A stretch of 36,399 bases of DNA from Fretibacterium sp. (GTDB taxonomy: Bacteria > Synergistota > Synergistia > Synergistales > Aminobacteriaceae): NCBI GenBank assembly GCA_012520235.1, contig JAAYOR010000088.1:1-36399 (forward strand). The letters run 5' to 3'. The translations under genes were made by a program, and so were the position numbers. The notes under the pieces were generated by a model, which worked only from the letters and a program-made list of their open reading frames with translations, did not search any database and was not told the origin of the DNA. Positions 16,019 to 23,930 of the stretch are shown in pieces. Within the stretch, counting starts at the first letter, position 1, and every line of letters begins with the position of its first letter.

Positions 16019-17029
16019 ATGAAAAAAATTATTAACTCAAAAGAGAACATTGTTTCGGAGATGATGGACGGGTATTTGTCCGCATACAAACGCTATTTTG
16101 AAAGGGTGCCCGGACAGCAAAGCGCCTTTTTCTTTAAGGGGCGTCGTAAAAACAAGGTCTCCATCGTCATCGGCGGCGGCAGCGGGCACGAACCTCTGTT
16201 TATCGGGTTTGCCGGAAAGGGGCTGGCCGATGCTGTGGTGAGCGGCAACATCTTTGCAGCTCCCAACCCCCAGTCAATCTTTGAGACCGCTAAGGCGGTG
16301 GACGAAGGCCAAGGTGTGCTGTTCCTCTATGGCTGTTACGCTGGCGACAACATGAATTTTGACATGGCAGAGGAACTCTGCGAGATGGAGGACATCCGTA
16401 CAGGTCATGTCAGGGTATGGGATGACTGCGCCTCCGCTCCTAAGGAGCGCATCGAATCCCGACGAGGTATTGCGGGAGACATCTATGTCATCAAAGTTGC
16501 AGGAGCTGCAGCGGACGCGGGGCTGAGTTTTGAGGAAGTCCTTCGCATCACAGAAAAGGCGAGGGACAACATCAATACGATCGGCCTTGCCACGTCGCCA
16601 GGTTCTATCCCCGGACTGAACAAGCCCACCTTTGAGTTGGGCGAGGACGAGATCGAGTTTGGCATGGGGTTGCATGGAGAACCGGGGATAGAGCGCACAA
16701 AGATGCAGCCAGCTGAGAAATTGGTAAAACGCATGTATCAAGAACTAAGCAAGGAAATGGAGCTCACCAAAGGCCAAGAGGTTGCAATCCTGGTGAATGG
16801 CTTAGGCTCAACAACCTTGTTGGAGCTGAATATCGTGTATCACGATTTGGACAAGTTGATGAAGGCAGACGGCCTTATCGTGCACGACGCAGAAATTAAG
16901 AACTATTGCACGTGCCAGGAGATGGGGGGATTCTCTATCACAATTCTTAAGTTGGATGAGGAACTGAAGCGCTACTACAATGCTCCCTGCCACTCCCCTT
17001 ATTATGCAAGGGAGGCCATTGAAGCATGA
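16019..17029 (+). CDS. DhaK-type ketose kinase subunit (substrate-binding)
   Basis: Homologue of dihydroxyacetone kinase subunit DhaK, 336 aa. GGGSGHEP (52-59) and GLHGEPG with His219, which in DhaK binds the substrate carbonyl covalently, are intact, as is Asp110. Around Asp110 it reads LYGCYAGDNMNFDMAEE, whereas classical DhaK has NYTGD, a difference I associate with DhaK paralogues acting on tetruloses. The nucleotide-binding partner DhaL follows with a four-base overlap (ATGA). No DhaM (PTS phosphoryl donor) gene is in the window, so the pair may use ATP like the L- and D-erythrulose kinases LerK and DerK. AAGGTGA precedes the ATG. Plain dihydroxyacetone remains a possible substrate. Confidence 0.85.
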   Translation: MKKIINSKENIVSEMMDGYLSAYKRYFERVPGQQSAFFFKGRRKNKVSIVIGGGSGHEPLFIGFAGKGLADAVVSGNIFAAPNPQSIFETAKAVDEGQGVLFLYGCYAGDNMNFDMAEELCEMEDIRTGHVRVWDDCASAPKERIESRRGIAGDIYVIKVAGAAADAGLSFEEVLRITEKARDNINTIGLATSPGSIPGLNKPTFELGEDEIEFGMGLHGEPGIERTKMQPAEKLVKRMYQELSKEMELTKGQEVAILVNGLGSTTLLELNIVYHDLDKLMKADGLIVHDAEIKNYCTCQEMGGFSITILKLDEELKRYYNAPCHSPYYAREAIEA

Positions 17030-17664
17030 CCCATCTTAACATCCAGCAGACGCTAAACATGATAATAGCGGTTTGTGACCGTGTCATTGAAAGCGAACCC
17101 CTCTTGACGGAGGTGGATCGTCAAATTGGAGATGGAGATCACGGCATAGGAATGTCGGAAGGTATGAAGAAGGCAAAGACTGCACTTCTGGAGAAGGCCT
17201 CCTTTGAGACCGTTAATGAGGTCTTCAAACTCACGGGTATGACAATGCTCAACTCTATGGGGGGTGCCTCCGGGGTTATCTTCGGTTCGCTCTTTCTCGG
17301 TGGGGTCAAAAATCTTGAGCCCAGCTCTACTCTGGACGCCTCCGGCTTCAGACTGCTCCTGAGAGGAGCGTTGGACGCTGTCAAAAAGCGCGGCAAGGCC
17401 GAAGTGGGTGACAAGACAATGGTGGACGCCCTGGAGCCTGCCGTGCTGGCTATGGAAGCGAGTGATACGGACAACCTGGTGGCTTTGCTTGAAGTTGCCA
17501 GTGAAGCGGCTCAAGAGGGTGTAGAAAACTCTAAAAAGTACGTGGCAAAATTTGGCAAGGCACAGTATTTGGGAGAGCGAGCCGTCGGACACCAAGATGC
17601 AGGGGCCACTTCGGTCTCCATCATCTTTAAGGCAATGCACGACTACCTGCTCTCCGTTGCCTGA
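17026..17664 (+). CDS. DhaL-type kinase subunit (nucleotide-binding)
   Basis: Homologue of DhaL, 212 aa, all-helical barrel holding ADP/ATP and two Mg ions. Conserved motifs: DRQIGDGDHGIGMSEGM (31-47, Asp ligands), MGGASGVIFGSLF, GKAEVGDKTMVDALEPA, KFGKAQYLGERAVGHQDAGATS. It transfers phosphate to the ketose held by the DhaK partner, with which it overlaps by four bases. In E. coli the bound ADP is rephosphorylated by DhaM; since no dhaM lies here, direct use of ATP exchange is more likely (inference). The isomerase gene follows after 24 bases. Confidence 0.88.
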   Translation: MTHLNIQQTLNMIIAVCDRVIESEPLLTEVDRQIGDGDHGIGMSEGMKKAKTALLEKASFETVNEVFKLTGMTMLNSMGGASGVIFGSLFLGGVKNLEPSSTLDASGFRLLLRGALDAVKKRGKAEVGDKTMVDALEPAVLAMEASDTDNLVALLEVASEAAQEGVENSKKYVAKFGKAQYLGERAVGHQDAGATSVSIIFKAMHDYLLSVA

Positions 17665-17688
17665 ACAGAATAGAGAGGGAGTATCTGA

Positions 17689-18480
17689 ATGAAAAAACTC
17701 TCAAAACTTTTCATCGGAACCAACACAAAGATGTACAAGACCATCAGGGACACCCGTGATTTTTTATCGGAGCTCGTCTCCCTGACCTCCGATATCAAGA
17801 GGGAGTACTTGGAGTTGTTTGTACTCCCCTCTTATACCTCCCTCTCTGAGGCTAAGAACTTTGCGACCCGTGGCGTCAGGGTTGGGGCGCAAAATATGTG
17901 TTGGGAGGATCAGGGGCAGTTTACCGGAGAGACCTCTCCCCTGATGCTTCAAGAGCTCGGCATCGATTTGGTGATGTTGGGTCACAGTGAACGACGGCAC
18001 GTATTTCGAGAAACGGACCAAGAGGAGAACAAAAAACTTCTTGCAGCTATCAAGCATCGCTTCACCGCTCTTTTGTGTGTGGGAGAGACAGAAGAGCAAA
18101 AAGAGGGAGGCGTCGCTGACGAAGTATTGCGAATGCAGCTTAAGTTGGCCTGCAGCGGACTTGACTCTCTCCCGAATAATGCCTTATGGGTAGCCTATGA
18201 ACCTGTATGGGCTATTGGAGTGAGCGGCAAACCTGCCACAGCCGTTTATGCTTCGGAAAAGCACGCTGTCATAAAAGAGTGTTTGCAGGACATCTTTGGC
18301 CCCGAACGGGGCGCGGAGATCCCTGTCCTTTATGGGGGTAGTGTGAACTCGGAAAATGCCCCGCAACTGATTCAGCAGCGCTGTGTCGATGGACTCTTTA
18401 TCGGTCGCAGTGCTTGGCAGGCAGAAAGCTTTAACCGCATCATACGCGACGTTTTACCGTTGTTTCTATCAAAAAAATAG
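17689..18480 (+). CDS. Triosephosphate-isomerase homologue, EryH/LerI type (L-erythrulose-1-phosphate isomerase candidate)
   Basis: TIM-fold isomerase of 263 aa. The triad of triosephosphate isomerase is intact: Lys14 (GTNTKMY), His99 (MLGHSERR), Glu171 (AYEPVWAIG). The region VGAQNMCWEDQGQFTGETSP (65-84) and the longer loop-6 hinge AIGVSGKPA instead of AIGTGK match what I recall of the EryH/LerI branch, which converts L-erythrulose 1-phosphate to D-erythrulose 4-phosphate. Its place after a DhaKL kinase supports a tetrulose over a triose substrate. It could still be a second triosephosphate isomerase serving a dihydroxyacetone pathway. GAGAGGGAG precedes the ATG. Last gene of the operon. Confidence 0.8.
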   Translation: MKKLSKLFIGTNTKMYKTIRDTRDFLSELVSLTSDIKREYLELFVLPSYTSLSEAKNFATRGVRVGAQNMCWEDQGQFTGETSPLMLQELGIDLVMLGHSERRHVFRETDQEENKKLLAAIKHRFTALLCVGETEEQKEGGVADEVLRMQLKLACSGLDSLPNNALWVAYEPVWAIGVSGKPATAVYASEKHAVIKECLQDIFGPERGAEIPVLYGGSVNSENAPQLIQQRCVDGLFIGRSAWQAESFNRIIRDVLPLFLSKK

Positions 18481-18603
18481 AGACCGTGACTAAATGCCTG
18501 CAATGGCACTCACTGAATTGCTAGAAAGAACATAGTGGGGGCAGCGAGTACTCCTCTCGCTATAAAATTTATGAGAAGCAGAAAAGGAAGGGGCTTAAAA
18601 CAT

Positions 18604-18634
18604 TATACTGGTCCTCAATTTGAGGACCAGTATA
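18604..18634. terminator. 31-bp perfect palindrome between convergent genes, likely bidirectional terminator
   Basis: TATACTGGTCCTCAA (18604-18618) and its exact reverse complement (18620-18634) flank one T. It ends one base before the xylulokinase stop codon and 124 bases after the isomerase gene. The convergent position suggests transcription termination from both sides. T-tracts are weak (TTTT on the minus side at 18595-18601), so an operator role is not excluded. Confidence 0.7.
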
Positions 18635-18635
18635 C

Positions 18636-20105
18636 TTACAGTTTGGCTGTCTCATCGAAGCGGTGGGTTAAATCACTGTAGAGAGCTTTGAATTGAGAGT
18701 AAACCTCAGAATATTTCTCTACAGTTTCAGAGTCAGGCTCAACCTGCTCCCTTAACTCAATCCAGGATTTTACATCTCTGGTTGTCAGCCCACAGGAGAG
18801 AGCGCAGAGCATCGTTGCGCCATATGCCCCCCCTTCATCAACAACTGGCTTGAAGACCGGCATATTGATGTTGGAGGCCACCATTTTGCACCATGTCCGG
18901 CTCTTTGCCCCGCCCCCCACGATGAGAACTCGCTTGACTAGGGTCTTATCCCGTATCAGCTCAAAGGAGTCGCGCAGACCGTAGGTGATACCCTCCATCA
19001 CAGCTCGGAACAAGTGGCGCTCGTCGCTCATCGTAGATATACCGTAAAGCACACCTCGGGCGTTAGGGTTACGATGAGGGGTGCGCTCTCCGTTCAGGTA
19101 AGGCAAAAAAATCATGCCCCCGGCTCCGACGCCGACTTTTTCTATCATGTCATTGAGGGTATCCCATGACATATCCGGAGCTATTTTGTCCTTAAACCAA
19201 TCAAGGGAGGCTGCTGCTGAGAGCATACAGCCCATGTAGTACGACTGTCCGGGCAAGACATGGTTAAAGAAGTGCAGCCGCCCCGTCCGATCCGGCTCCG
19301 TCGATTCCGTACCAGCAAGGACAGTCCCGGACGTCCCAATCGAGACCATACAGTCACCGGGCTCTATGACCCCCAACCCAAGAGCAGAGACTGCATTGTC
19401 CGCTCCGCCACAGATGACCCTAACCCCATCGTGCCAACCCAGCTCGCGAGCTATTGCCGGCAGCAGCACGCCTCTCGGTTCATGAGAGGCTCGAAGCTCC
19501 GGCAGCCATTTGAGAGGGACTCCTAATTTTTCCAGGAGATCCTCCCGCCATTTGTGCTCCTTGACGTCGTAGCAGGAGCTTCCGGAGGCATCGGACGGCT
19601 CTGAGCACTTAACGCCCGTCAGCCGATATCCGATGTAATCTTTTGCAATGAAACAGGTGTCGATTTTTTCGTAGACAGAGGGAAGATTTTTGCGCAGCCA
19701 TAAAATTTTGGGCAGGGTGAAACCCGGATAAATCGGATTCCCTGTCATCGCAAGGACGTTGCTCTCTCCCCCGAGGGCTTCAGTCGCTTCAACGCACTCC
19801 TCCGCCGTCCTCTGATCGCACCACAGGATGGCGTTATGCAGCACTTCTCCCTTTGAATCCACAGGCACAAGGGTGTGCATTTGACCAGACAACCCGATGC
19901 AGACTACGTTCATGTCCTTGGGCACTTGACGCATAAGAGTCATAATGCCGTCCCACCAGTCCCGAGGGTCTTGCTCCGCCCAGGCTGGATAAGGGGCCGA
20001 CAGGGATAGACTGTGAGAGAGGCTCTTTTGCACCTTCCCCGAAGCATCAACTAGCAAAGCTTTGATATTGGTAGTCCCGATGTCGATGCCAAGATAAACG
20101 TCCAC
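18636..20105 (-). CDS. xylB: FGGY-family carbohydrate kinase, xylulokinase-like
   Basis: Cytosolic sugar kinase of 489 aa with the two FGGY domains. N-terminal phosphate loop LGIDIGTTNIKALLVD, then SGQMHTLVPVD and ILWCDQRTAEE, typical of xylulokinases; C-terminal domain with GGADNAVSALGLG, SIGTSGTV, NGERTPHRNPNARG and GGGAKSRTWCKMVASNINMPV. D-xylulose is the default substrate; related kinases act on other ketoses or polyols, and the neighbouring operon leaves room for that. I chose GTG 20105, which has AGGGGAGGAG seven bases upstream; the GTG at 20123 would sit ahead of that ribosome-binding site. It has its own promoter inside the end of the PHP gene. Confidence 0.85.
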   Translation of the reverse strand: MDVYLGIDIGTTNIKALLVDASGKVQKSLSHSLSLSAPYPAWAEQDPRDWWDGIMTLMRQVPKDMNVVCIGLSGQMHTLVPVDSKGEVLHNAILWCDQRTAEECVEATEALGGESNVLAMTGNPIYPGFTLPKILWLRKNLPSVYEKIDTCFIAKDYIGYRLTGVKCSEPSDASGSSCYDVKEHKWREDLLEKLGVPLKWLPELRASHEPRGVLLPAIARELGWHDGVRVICGGADNAVSALGLGVIEPGDCMVSIGTSGTVLAGTESTEPDRTGRLHFFNHVLPGQSYYMGCMLSAAASLDWFKDKIAPDMSWDTLNDMIEKVGVGAGGMIFLPYLNGERTPHRNPNARGVLYGISTMSDERHLFRAVMEGITYGLRDSFELIRDKTLVKRVLIVGGGAKSRTWCKMVASNINMPVFKPVVDEGGAYGATMLCALSCGLTTRDVKSWIELREQVEPDSETVEKYSEVYSQFKALYSDLTHRFDETAKL

Positions 20106-20139
20106 AAAAACTCCTCCCCTCACACAAAAACGACTTGGA

Positions 20140-20167
20140 TTTATAATCTAAGCAATCTAAGTATCAA
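20140..20167 (-). promoter_or_regulatory. Promoter of the xylulokinase gene
   Basis: On the minus strand TTGATA (20167-20162), a 16-base spacer and TATAAA (20145-20140), about 35 bases before the GTG start. The spacer carries a direct repeat of TTAGATT, a possible operator. The -35 box lies within the last codons of the PHP phosphatase gene. Confidence 0.55.
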
Positions 20168-20909
20168 TTGCCTCTAACCCCACCCAACTCAGCCGAGTCA
20201 GGTCAACATTGGCGATGAGGTCACTAGGGAAGTCCAGCTCAGCCAGGAGCGCTTCTGCCTCGTCGAACCTCCCCACGTCAAAGCAGATATGGCTGTCGCT
20301 GTTCACGACAATCCGCGCTCCGTGTTCCGCGCACTTCAAAAGCATTTCCCTCACGTTCTCCGGCCCATTCTGGCGTCCGCAGCGTGGGAGTAGGGACGAG
20401 TTGTTCAGCTCCAGAAGCTTACCGGTCTCCTTCGCTGCCAGGATAAGGGCCTCGTAGTCCAGAGGGTACCTACTGTCGTCCGGGTGCCCGATGATAGCGA
20501 CCTCCGGGAAGGCCATCGCTCCAATAAGGGCGTCGGTGTTCTCCGTCACGCTTCCGGGCCTCAGGCAGGGAGGGTGCAGGCTGGCGATGACGTAGTCCAC
20601 CCGCGGCAACACAAGCTCACGGTCCAGGTCGGTACCACCCTTGTAGTCGATAATGTTAGTCTCCACGCCTCGGTAGATCTTAAGACCATCCACCTCCCGA
20701 GGCACCACCTTGAGGTTATCAAAAGCGCCCTGCCGCGCCGCGACAGGAAGTCCGCCCGAGTGCTCGCTGATGCCGTAGGCCATGAGTCCTCTGCCCCGGG
20801 CAAAGGTGATGTTCTCCAACAAAGTGCTGTAGCCGTCCTGACTGGCGCTCGTGTGGCTATGAAGGTCAAAGAGCAGCTTCATAGCTTTCGTCTTATTCTT
20901 AATTCTCAC
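20157..20909 (-). CDS. PHP-domain phosphatase, YcdX-like
   Basis: Metal-dependent hydrolase of the PHP superfamily, 250 aa. Metal-binding motifs in order: DLHSHTSASQDGYST (His17, His19), GISEHSGG, GVETNI (Glu), ASLHPP, IGHPDD, ELNNSS and VNSDSH. The layout matches E. coli YcdX, a zinc phosphatase of unknown natural substrate. GTG 20909 with GGGAG seven bases upstream is my choice; ATG 20882, ten residues shorter, is possible. It lies 68 bases after the ATPase gene of an ABC importer, same strand, suggesting that it dephosphorylates the imported compound (inference). Confidence 0.82.
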   Translation of the reverse strand: MRIKNKTKAMKLLFDLHSHTSASQDGYSTLLENITFARGRGLMAYGISEHSGGLPVAARQGAFDNLKVVPREVDGLKIYRGVETNIIDYKGGTDLDRELVLPRVDYVIASLHPPCLRPGSVTENTDALIGAMAFPEVAIIGHPDDSRYPLDYEALILAAKETGKLLELNNSSLLPRCGRQNGPENVREMLLKCAEHGARIVVNSDSHICFDVGRFDEAEALLAELDFPSDLIANVDLTRLSWVGLEAIDT

Positions 20910-20977
20910 TTCGTCTCTCCCTATTCCGAATGTCCCAGAAAATGCCGAGCCCTCTCCCCTGCCTTTGCCCTCTGAAT

Positions 20978-22027
20978 TTATCGCACCTTCAGGCGGAGCC
21001 GGACCCATTCGTCAAGCGAGAACACATCCTCACCCGAGGGCACATAGACCGTATAGAGCTCCGAGCCGCAGCGAACCTTATAATGAGTCTCCCGACCATT
21101 ATACTGGCGGTTGGCCACCTGCCCCTCAATCCCGCCCGACTCACAGCCCGACCCATGCGTCATACAAAAGTCCTCCGGACGGACGGGGAAGAGCCCCCTC
21201 TCAATGAAGCGCCTCGCGGGAAGATCCGAGGGCTCGACCTCAAAGACCACGCCGGCAATACTAAAATTCCGGCCGTCCCAACTGCCCTTCAGAAGGTTGC
21301 ACTTGCTGACGAAGGTCGCCACAAACTCCGTCTCCGGTCGACGGTAGATTTCCCTGGGCGAAGCCACCTGCTCGATCCTGCCGTCCCTCATGATCATGAC
21401 CCGGTCGGCCATCGCCAGGGCTTCGTTTTGATCGTGGGTAACATAGACGATGGTCGCACCGGTAAGGCGATGGATATCCTGAATTTCCCGGCGCATATTC
21501 ACGCGAAGCTCCGCATCCAGAGCACTGAGTGGCTCGTCCATGAGGAGCAGGGACGGGCGCTCCACAATGGCCCGCGCCAAGGCAACCCTCTGCCTCTGCC
21601 CGCCCGAGAGCTCCCCGGGCAGACGGTTCGCAAACTGCGCCATGCCCGTGCTCGTCATGGCCCCCTCCAGCGCCTCCTGGCGCGCCTTCCGGCTCATGCC
21701 TCTGTTCCTTCGGCTCTTCAGTGGATACTCTATGTTCTCCCTCACCGTCATGTGAGGCCATAAAGCCAGAGACTGAAAGACCATTCCCAGGTTACGCTCC
21801 TGGATCGGGACTCCACCCGAGGGCGACGATAAAAGGCTGCCGCTCAACAGGACCTCCCCGGAGCAGGGAGCGATAAACCCGGCGATGATACGAAGCAACG
21901 TAGTCTTGCCACAGCCGGACGGGCCCAAAATAGCGATGAACTCCCCGGACTTTATCTCGGCCGAGACATCCTGAAGGGCGTGGGACGCTCCAAACTTCTT
22001 CGATATATTCGAGATGACAAGGTCCAT
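20978..22027 (-). CDS. ABC transporter ATPase, ferric/organophosphate/polyamine type (FbpC/AfuC/PotA-like)
   Basis: Import ATPase of 349 aa: ABC domain followed by a TOBE regulatory domain. Walker A GPSGCGKTT near residue 36, Q-loop VFQSLALWPHMTV, signature LSGGQRQRVALARA, Walker B LLLMDEPLSALD, and switch His in YVTHDQNEALAMADR. The C-terminal 120 residues (FPVRPEDF, YTVYVPSGE) form the TOBE part. The ATG at 22027 is preceded by GAGGAGGG at rather long spacing (12 bases); a TTG nine bases upstream is an alternative. Co-directional with the permease (58-base gap) and PHP gene. Confidence 0.9.
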   Translation of the reverse strand: MDLVISNISKKFGASHALQDVSAEIKSGEFIAILGPSGCGKTTLLRIIAGFIAPCSGEVLLSGSLLSSPSGGVPIQERNLGMVFQSLALWPHMTVRENIEYPLKSRRNRGMSRKARQEALEGAMTSTGMAQFANRLPGELSGGQRQRVALARAIVERPSLLLMDEPLSALDAELRVNMRREIQDIHRLTGATIVYVTHDQNEALAMADRVMIMRDGRIEQVASPREIYRRPETEFVATFVSKCNLLKGSWDGRNFSIAGVVFEVEPSDLPARRFIERGLFPVRPEDFCMTHGSGCESGGIEGQVANRQYNGRETHYKVRCGSELYTVYVPSGEDVFSLDEWVRLRLKVR

Positions 22028-22085
22028 GCCTGTCAATTCCCTCCTCAACCTAAAAAATTCAAACGCCTCTGGTCAGAACAAAGCC

Positions 22086-23759
22086 TCAAGGCTCCCCTGC
22101 TCCCTTCCTCCGAGGTCGCTTCCCAAGCGCCCTCAGGACTATGGAGAGCAAGTAGAAGATGAGCACTGCGAACACGATCACCGTGCTCATGGCAGCCGAA
22201 AGGTGAGTGTCTCCCGCCTGCTGAAGGCTGAACACGGTCAACCCCACGGTCCTCGCCCCGGCCGAGGCCAGAATGGACGAGAGGGTCAGCTCCGTGAACG
22301 AGTAAGCGAAGATCATGAAGGCGCTAGCCAAGGCCGAGCGAGCGATGAGGGGCAGGATCACCTGGACCCAGACACGCACCATCCCGCCTCCGTAGACCAG
22401 GGCAGCCTCCTCAAGGGAGACGTTGACCGCCGTCACAGCCGCAGCGCTCCCCTTGATCTGCAGGATCAGGTAGCGCGTCACGTAGGCTATCAGCAGGATA
22501 CGAAGCGTGCCGTAGACTCCGGGAAACATCGTCCAGTGAAAGATCATCGAAAGCGCCAGAACGATGCCCGGCATGGCATAAGTGAGCATTGAGCTTACCT
22601 CGACGATGCGGATGACCGCGGAGCCACGCCTCACCCTGAGCCACGCGATGGCAGTCCCCGCTATCAAACAGATGAGGACAGTGAGTGACGCCAGCTGGAG
22701 GCTGCAGACGACAGCCTGTCGAACGCCCCGGTTTGTAAAGACGAAGGCAAAATTCTTCAGGGTGATGTTCTCCAGGGCCAGATTCTTGTAGTTGGGCAGG
22801 AAAGCCGAACTGACCATGGCCAACAATGGGACTATCGTCAGGGTCAGGAGGAAGAAGATCGCCCCACCCTCCACCCAGCCTCGCGCGCAACCCAAGGGCA
22901 CACGAACGGAGCGGTCCTCCGCGATGCTCTCCATCCCGGAGGTCTTCTTAATAAGACGCCCCTGGAGAAAAGCGCCTGTGATGGCAATGACCGACAACAT
23001 GACGGACAGGGCAGCCGCCAGGTTGAAGGACGAGGGGCCGAACCCGATGATGTTCTCGTAAATATAAGTGCTGAGCACAGGGATTCCGGCCGGGATCCCC
23101 AAAAAGGCCGGGACAGAGAAGTTGTCGATGGCGGCCAGAAAGGCCAGCACCCCTCCCGCTATGAGGGCGGGCATAACCTGAGGCAGGGAGATGCGGAAGA
23201 AGGTCTCCCACACCCCGCGACCAGAGGCCAGGGAGGCCCACTCCAGCTCCCGCGGTACCCTGCGCAGCATATGCATGGTGTTCAGGTAGACCACTGGCGC
23301 GTTGCAGATCCCGAGGACAAGGATGATCCCGCCCATTGAGAACACGTCCAGCATGGGAAGCCCCAAAACTGTTAAGGACCGGTTCACCCAGCCGCGGCGG
23401 GACAGAAAGCTGCTCCAGGAGAGCGTCGTGATGTAGGAGGGGATAACGAAGGGCGCAAGAGTCAGCATCTCCACGAGCCGCTTGCGCCGAACATCGGTAC
23501 AGGCCACAAGGAAGGAAGAGCCCGCACCCAAAAAAACGGAGATCAGGGTGGCCCCCACGGCGACGACCACAGTGTTGACGATGGCCCTGCTCGTCCGGGG
23601 CTGAGCCATCAGCTTACAATAATTCCCCAACCCCAACCCCGCCTCCGTCCGGAAGCTCATCCAGACGAGGCGCAACATGGGGGTAATGAACACAAACAGA
23701 GCGATCCCGAGAAAGATCGCCCCCGCAAGAATACGCATAAATCTCCGTCCACCTGTCAA
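22086..23759 (-). CDS. ABC transporter permease, fused double unit (FbpB/AfuB-like)
   Basis: 557 aa with two homologous permease halves of about six helices each, as in ferric-iron and AfuB-type importers. Each half has an EAA-type loop: ELEWASLASGRGVWETFFRISLPQVMPAL in the first and SLEEAALVYGGGMVRVWVQVILPLI in the second (key residues E-A and G about 9 later). TTG start with GGGAGGTG five bases upstream; an ATG 21 bases downstream (23738) is weaker. It pairs with the ATPase and binding protein genes of the same cluster. The 171-base gap to the binding protein gene contains two hairpins. Confidence 0.9.
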   Translation of the reverse strand: MTGGRRFMRILAGAIFLGIALFVFITPMLRLVWMSFRTEAGLGLGNYCKLMAQPRTSRAIVNTVVVAVGATLISVFLGAGSSFLVACTDVRRKRLVEMLTLAPFVIPSYITTLSWSSFLSRRGWVNRSLTVLGLPMLDVFSMGGIILVLGICNAPVVYLNTMHMLRRVPRELEWASLASGRGVWETFFRISLPQVMPALIAGGVLAFLAAIDNFSVPAFLGIPAGIPVLSTYIYENIIGFGPSSFNLAAALSVMLSVIAITGAFLQGRLIKKTSGMESIAEDRSVRVPLGCARGWVEGGAIFFLLTLTIVPLLAMVSSAFLPNYKNLALENITLKNFAFVFTNRGVRQAVVCSLQLASLTVLICLIAGTAIAWLRVRRGSAVIRIVEVSSMLTYAMPGIVLALSMIFHWTMFPGVYGTLRILLIAYVTRYLILQIKGSAAAVTAVNVSLEEAALVYGGGMVRVWVQVILPLIARSALASAFMIFAYSFTELTLSSILASAGARTVGLTVFSLQQAGDTHLSAAMSTVIVFAVLIFYLLSIVLRALGKRPRRKGAGEP

Positions 23760-23778
23760 CCGAACACCTCCCGGCCTG

Positions 23779-23815
23779 AAGGGCTTATAAAACCATGAGC
23801 ACCGATGAAGCCCTT
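23779..23815 (-). promoter_or_regulatory. Hairpin just upstream of the permease gene
   Basis: AAGGGCTT (23779-23786) pairs perfectly with AAGCCCTT (23808-23815), 19 bases before the permease start on the minus strand. It probably lowers expression of the membrane genes relative to the binding protein gene. No T-tract. Confidence 0.45.
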
Positions 23816-23878
23816 AAGCAAAACAAGGTGCTTACTACGTCCGCATGTGCCCTGCTCACATCATAAGATTTAAAGCAG

Positions 23879-23912
23879 TTAAGGAAGCACTGATTACTCA
23901 GCGCTTCCTTAA
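23879..23912 (-). terminator. Hairpin after the binding-protein gene (attenuator or leaky terminator)
   Basis: TTAAGGAAGC (23879-23888) and GCTTCCTTAA (23903-23912) form a 10-bp stem, continued after one mismatch by CTGA/TCAG and a TTAC tetraloop. It begins 18 bases after the binding-protein stop on the minus strand. No long T-tract follows, so partial termination or 3'-end protection is likelier than a full stop. Confidence 0.6.
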
Positions 23913-23930
23913 AGTCTACCCGAAACAAGT

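Noticed and set aside
17689-18480. Housekeeping triosephosphate isomerase (tpiA)
   Set aside because: Active-site residues fit, but the QNMCWEDQGQFTGE segment, the longer loop-6 hinge and the operon with DhaKL point to the EryH/LerI branch; not fully excluded.
20930-21763. 277-codon open frame on the plus strand opposite the ABC ATPase
   Set aside because: Shadow of the ATPase gene, whose Walker and signature motifs are clear on the minus strand.
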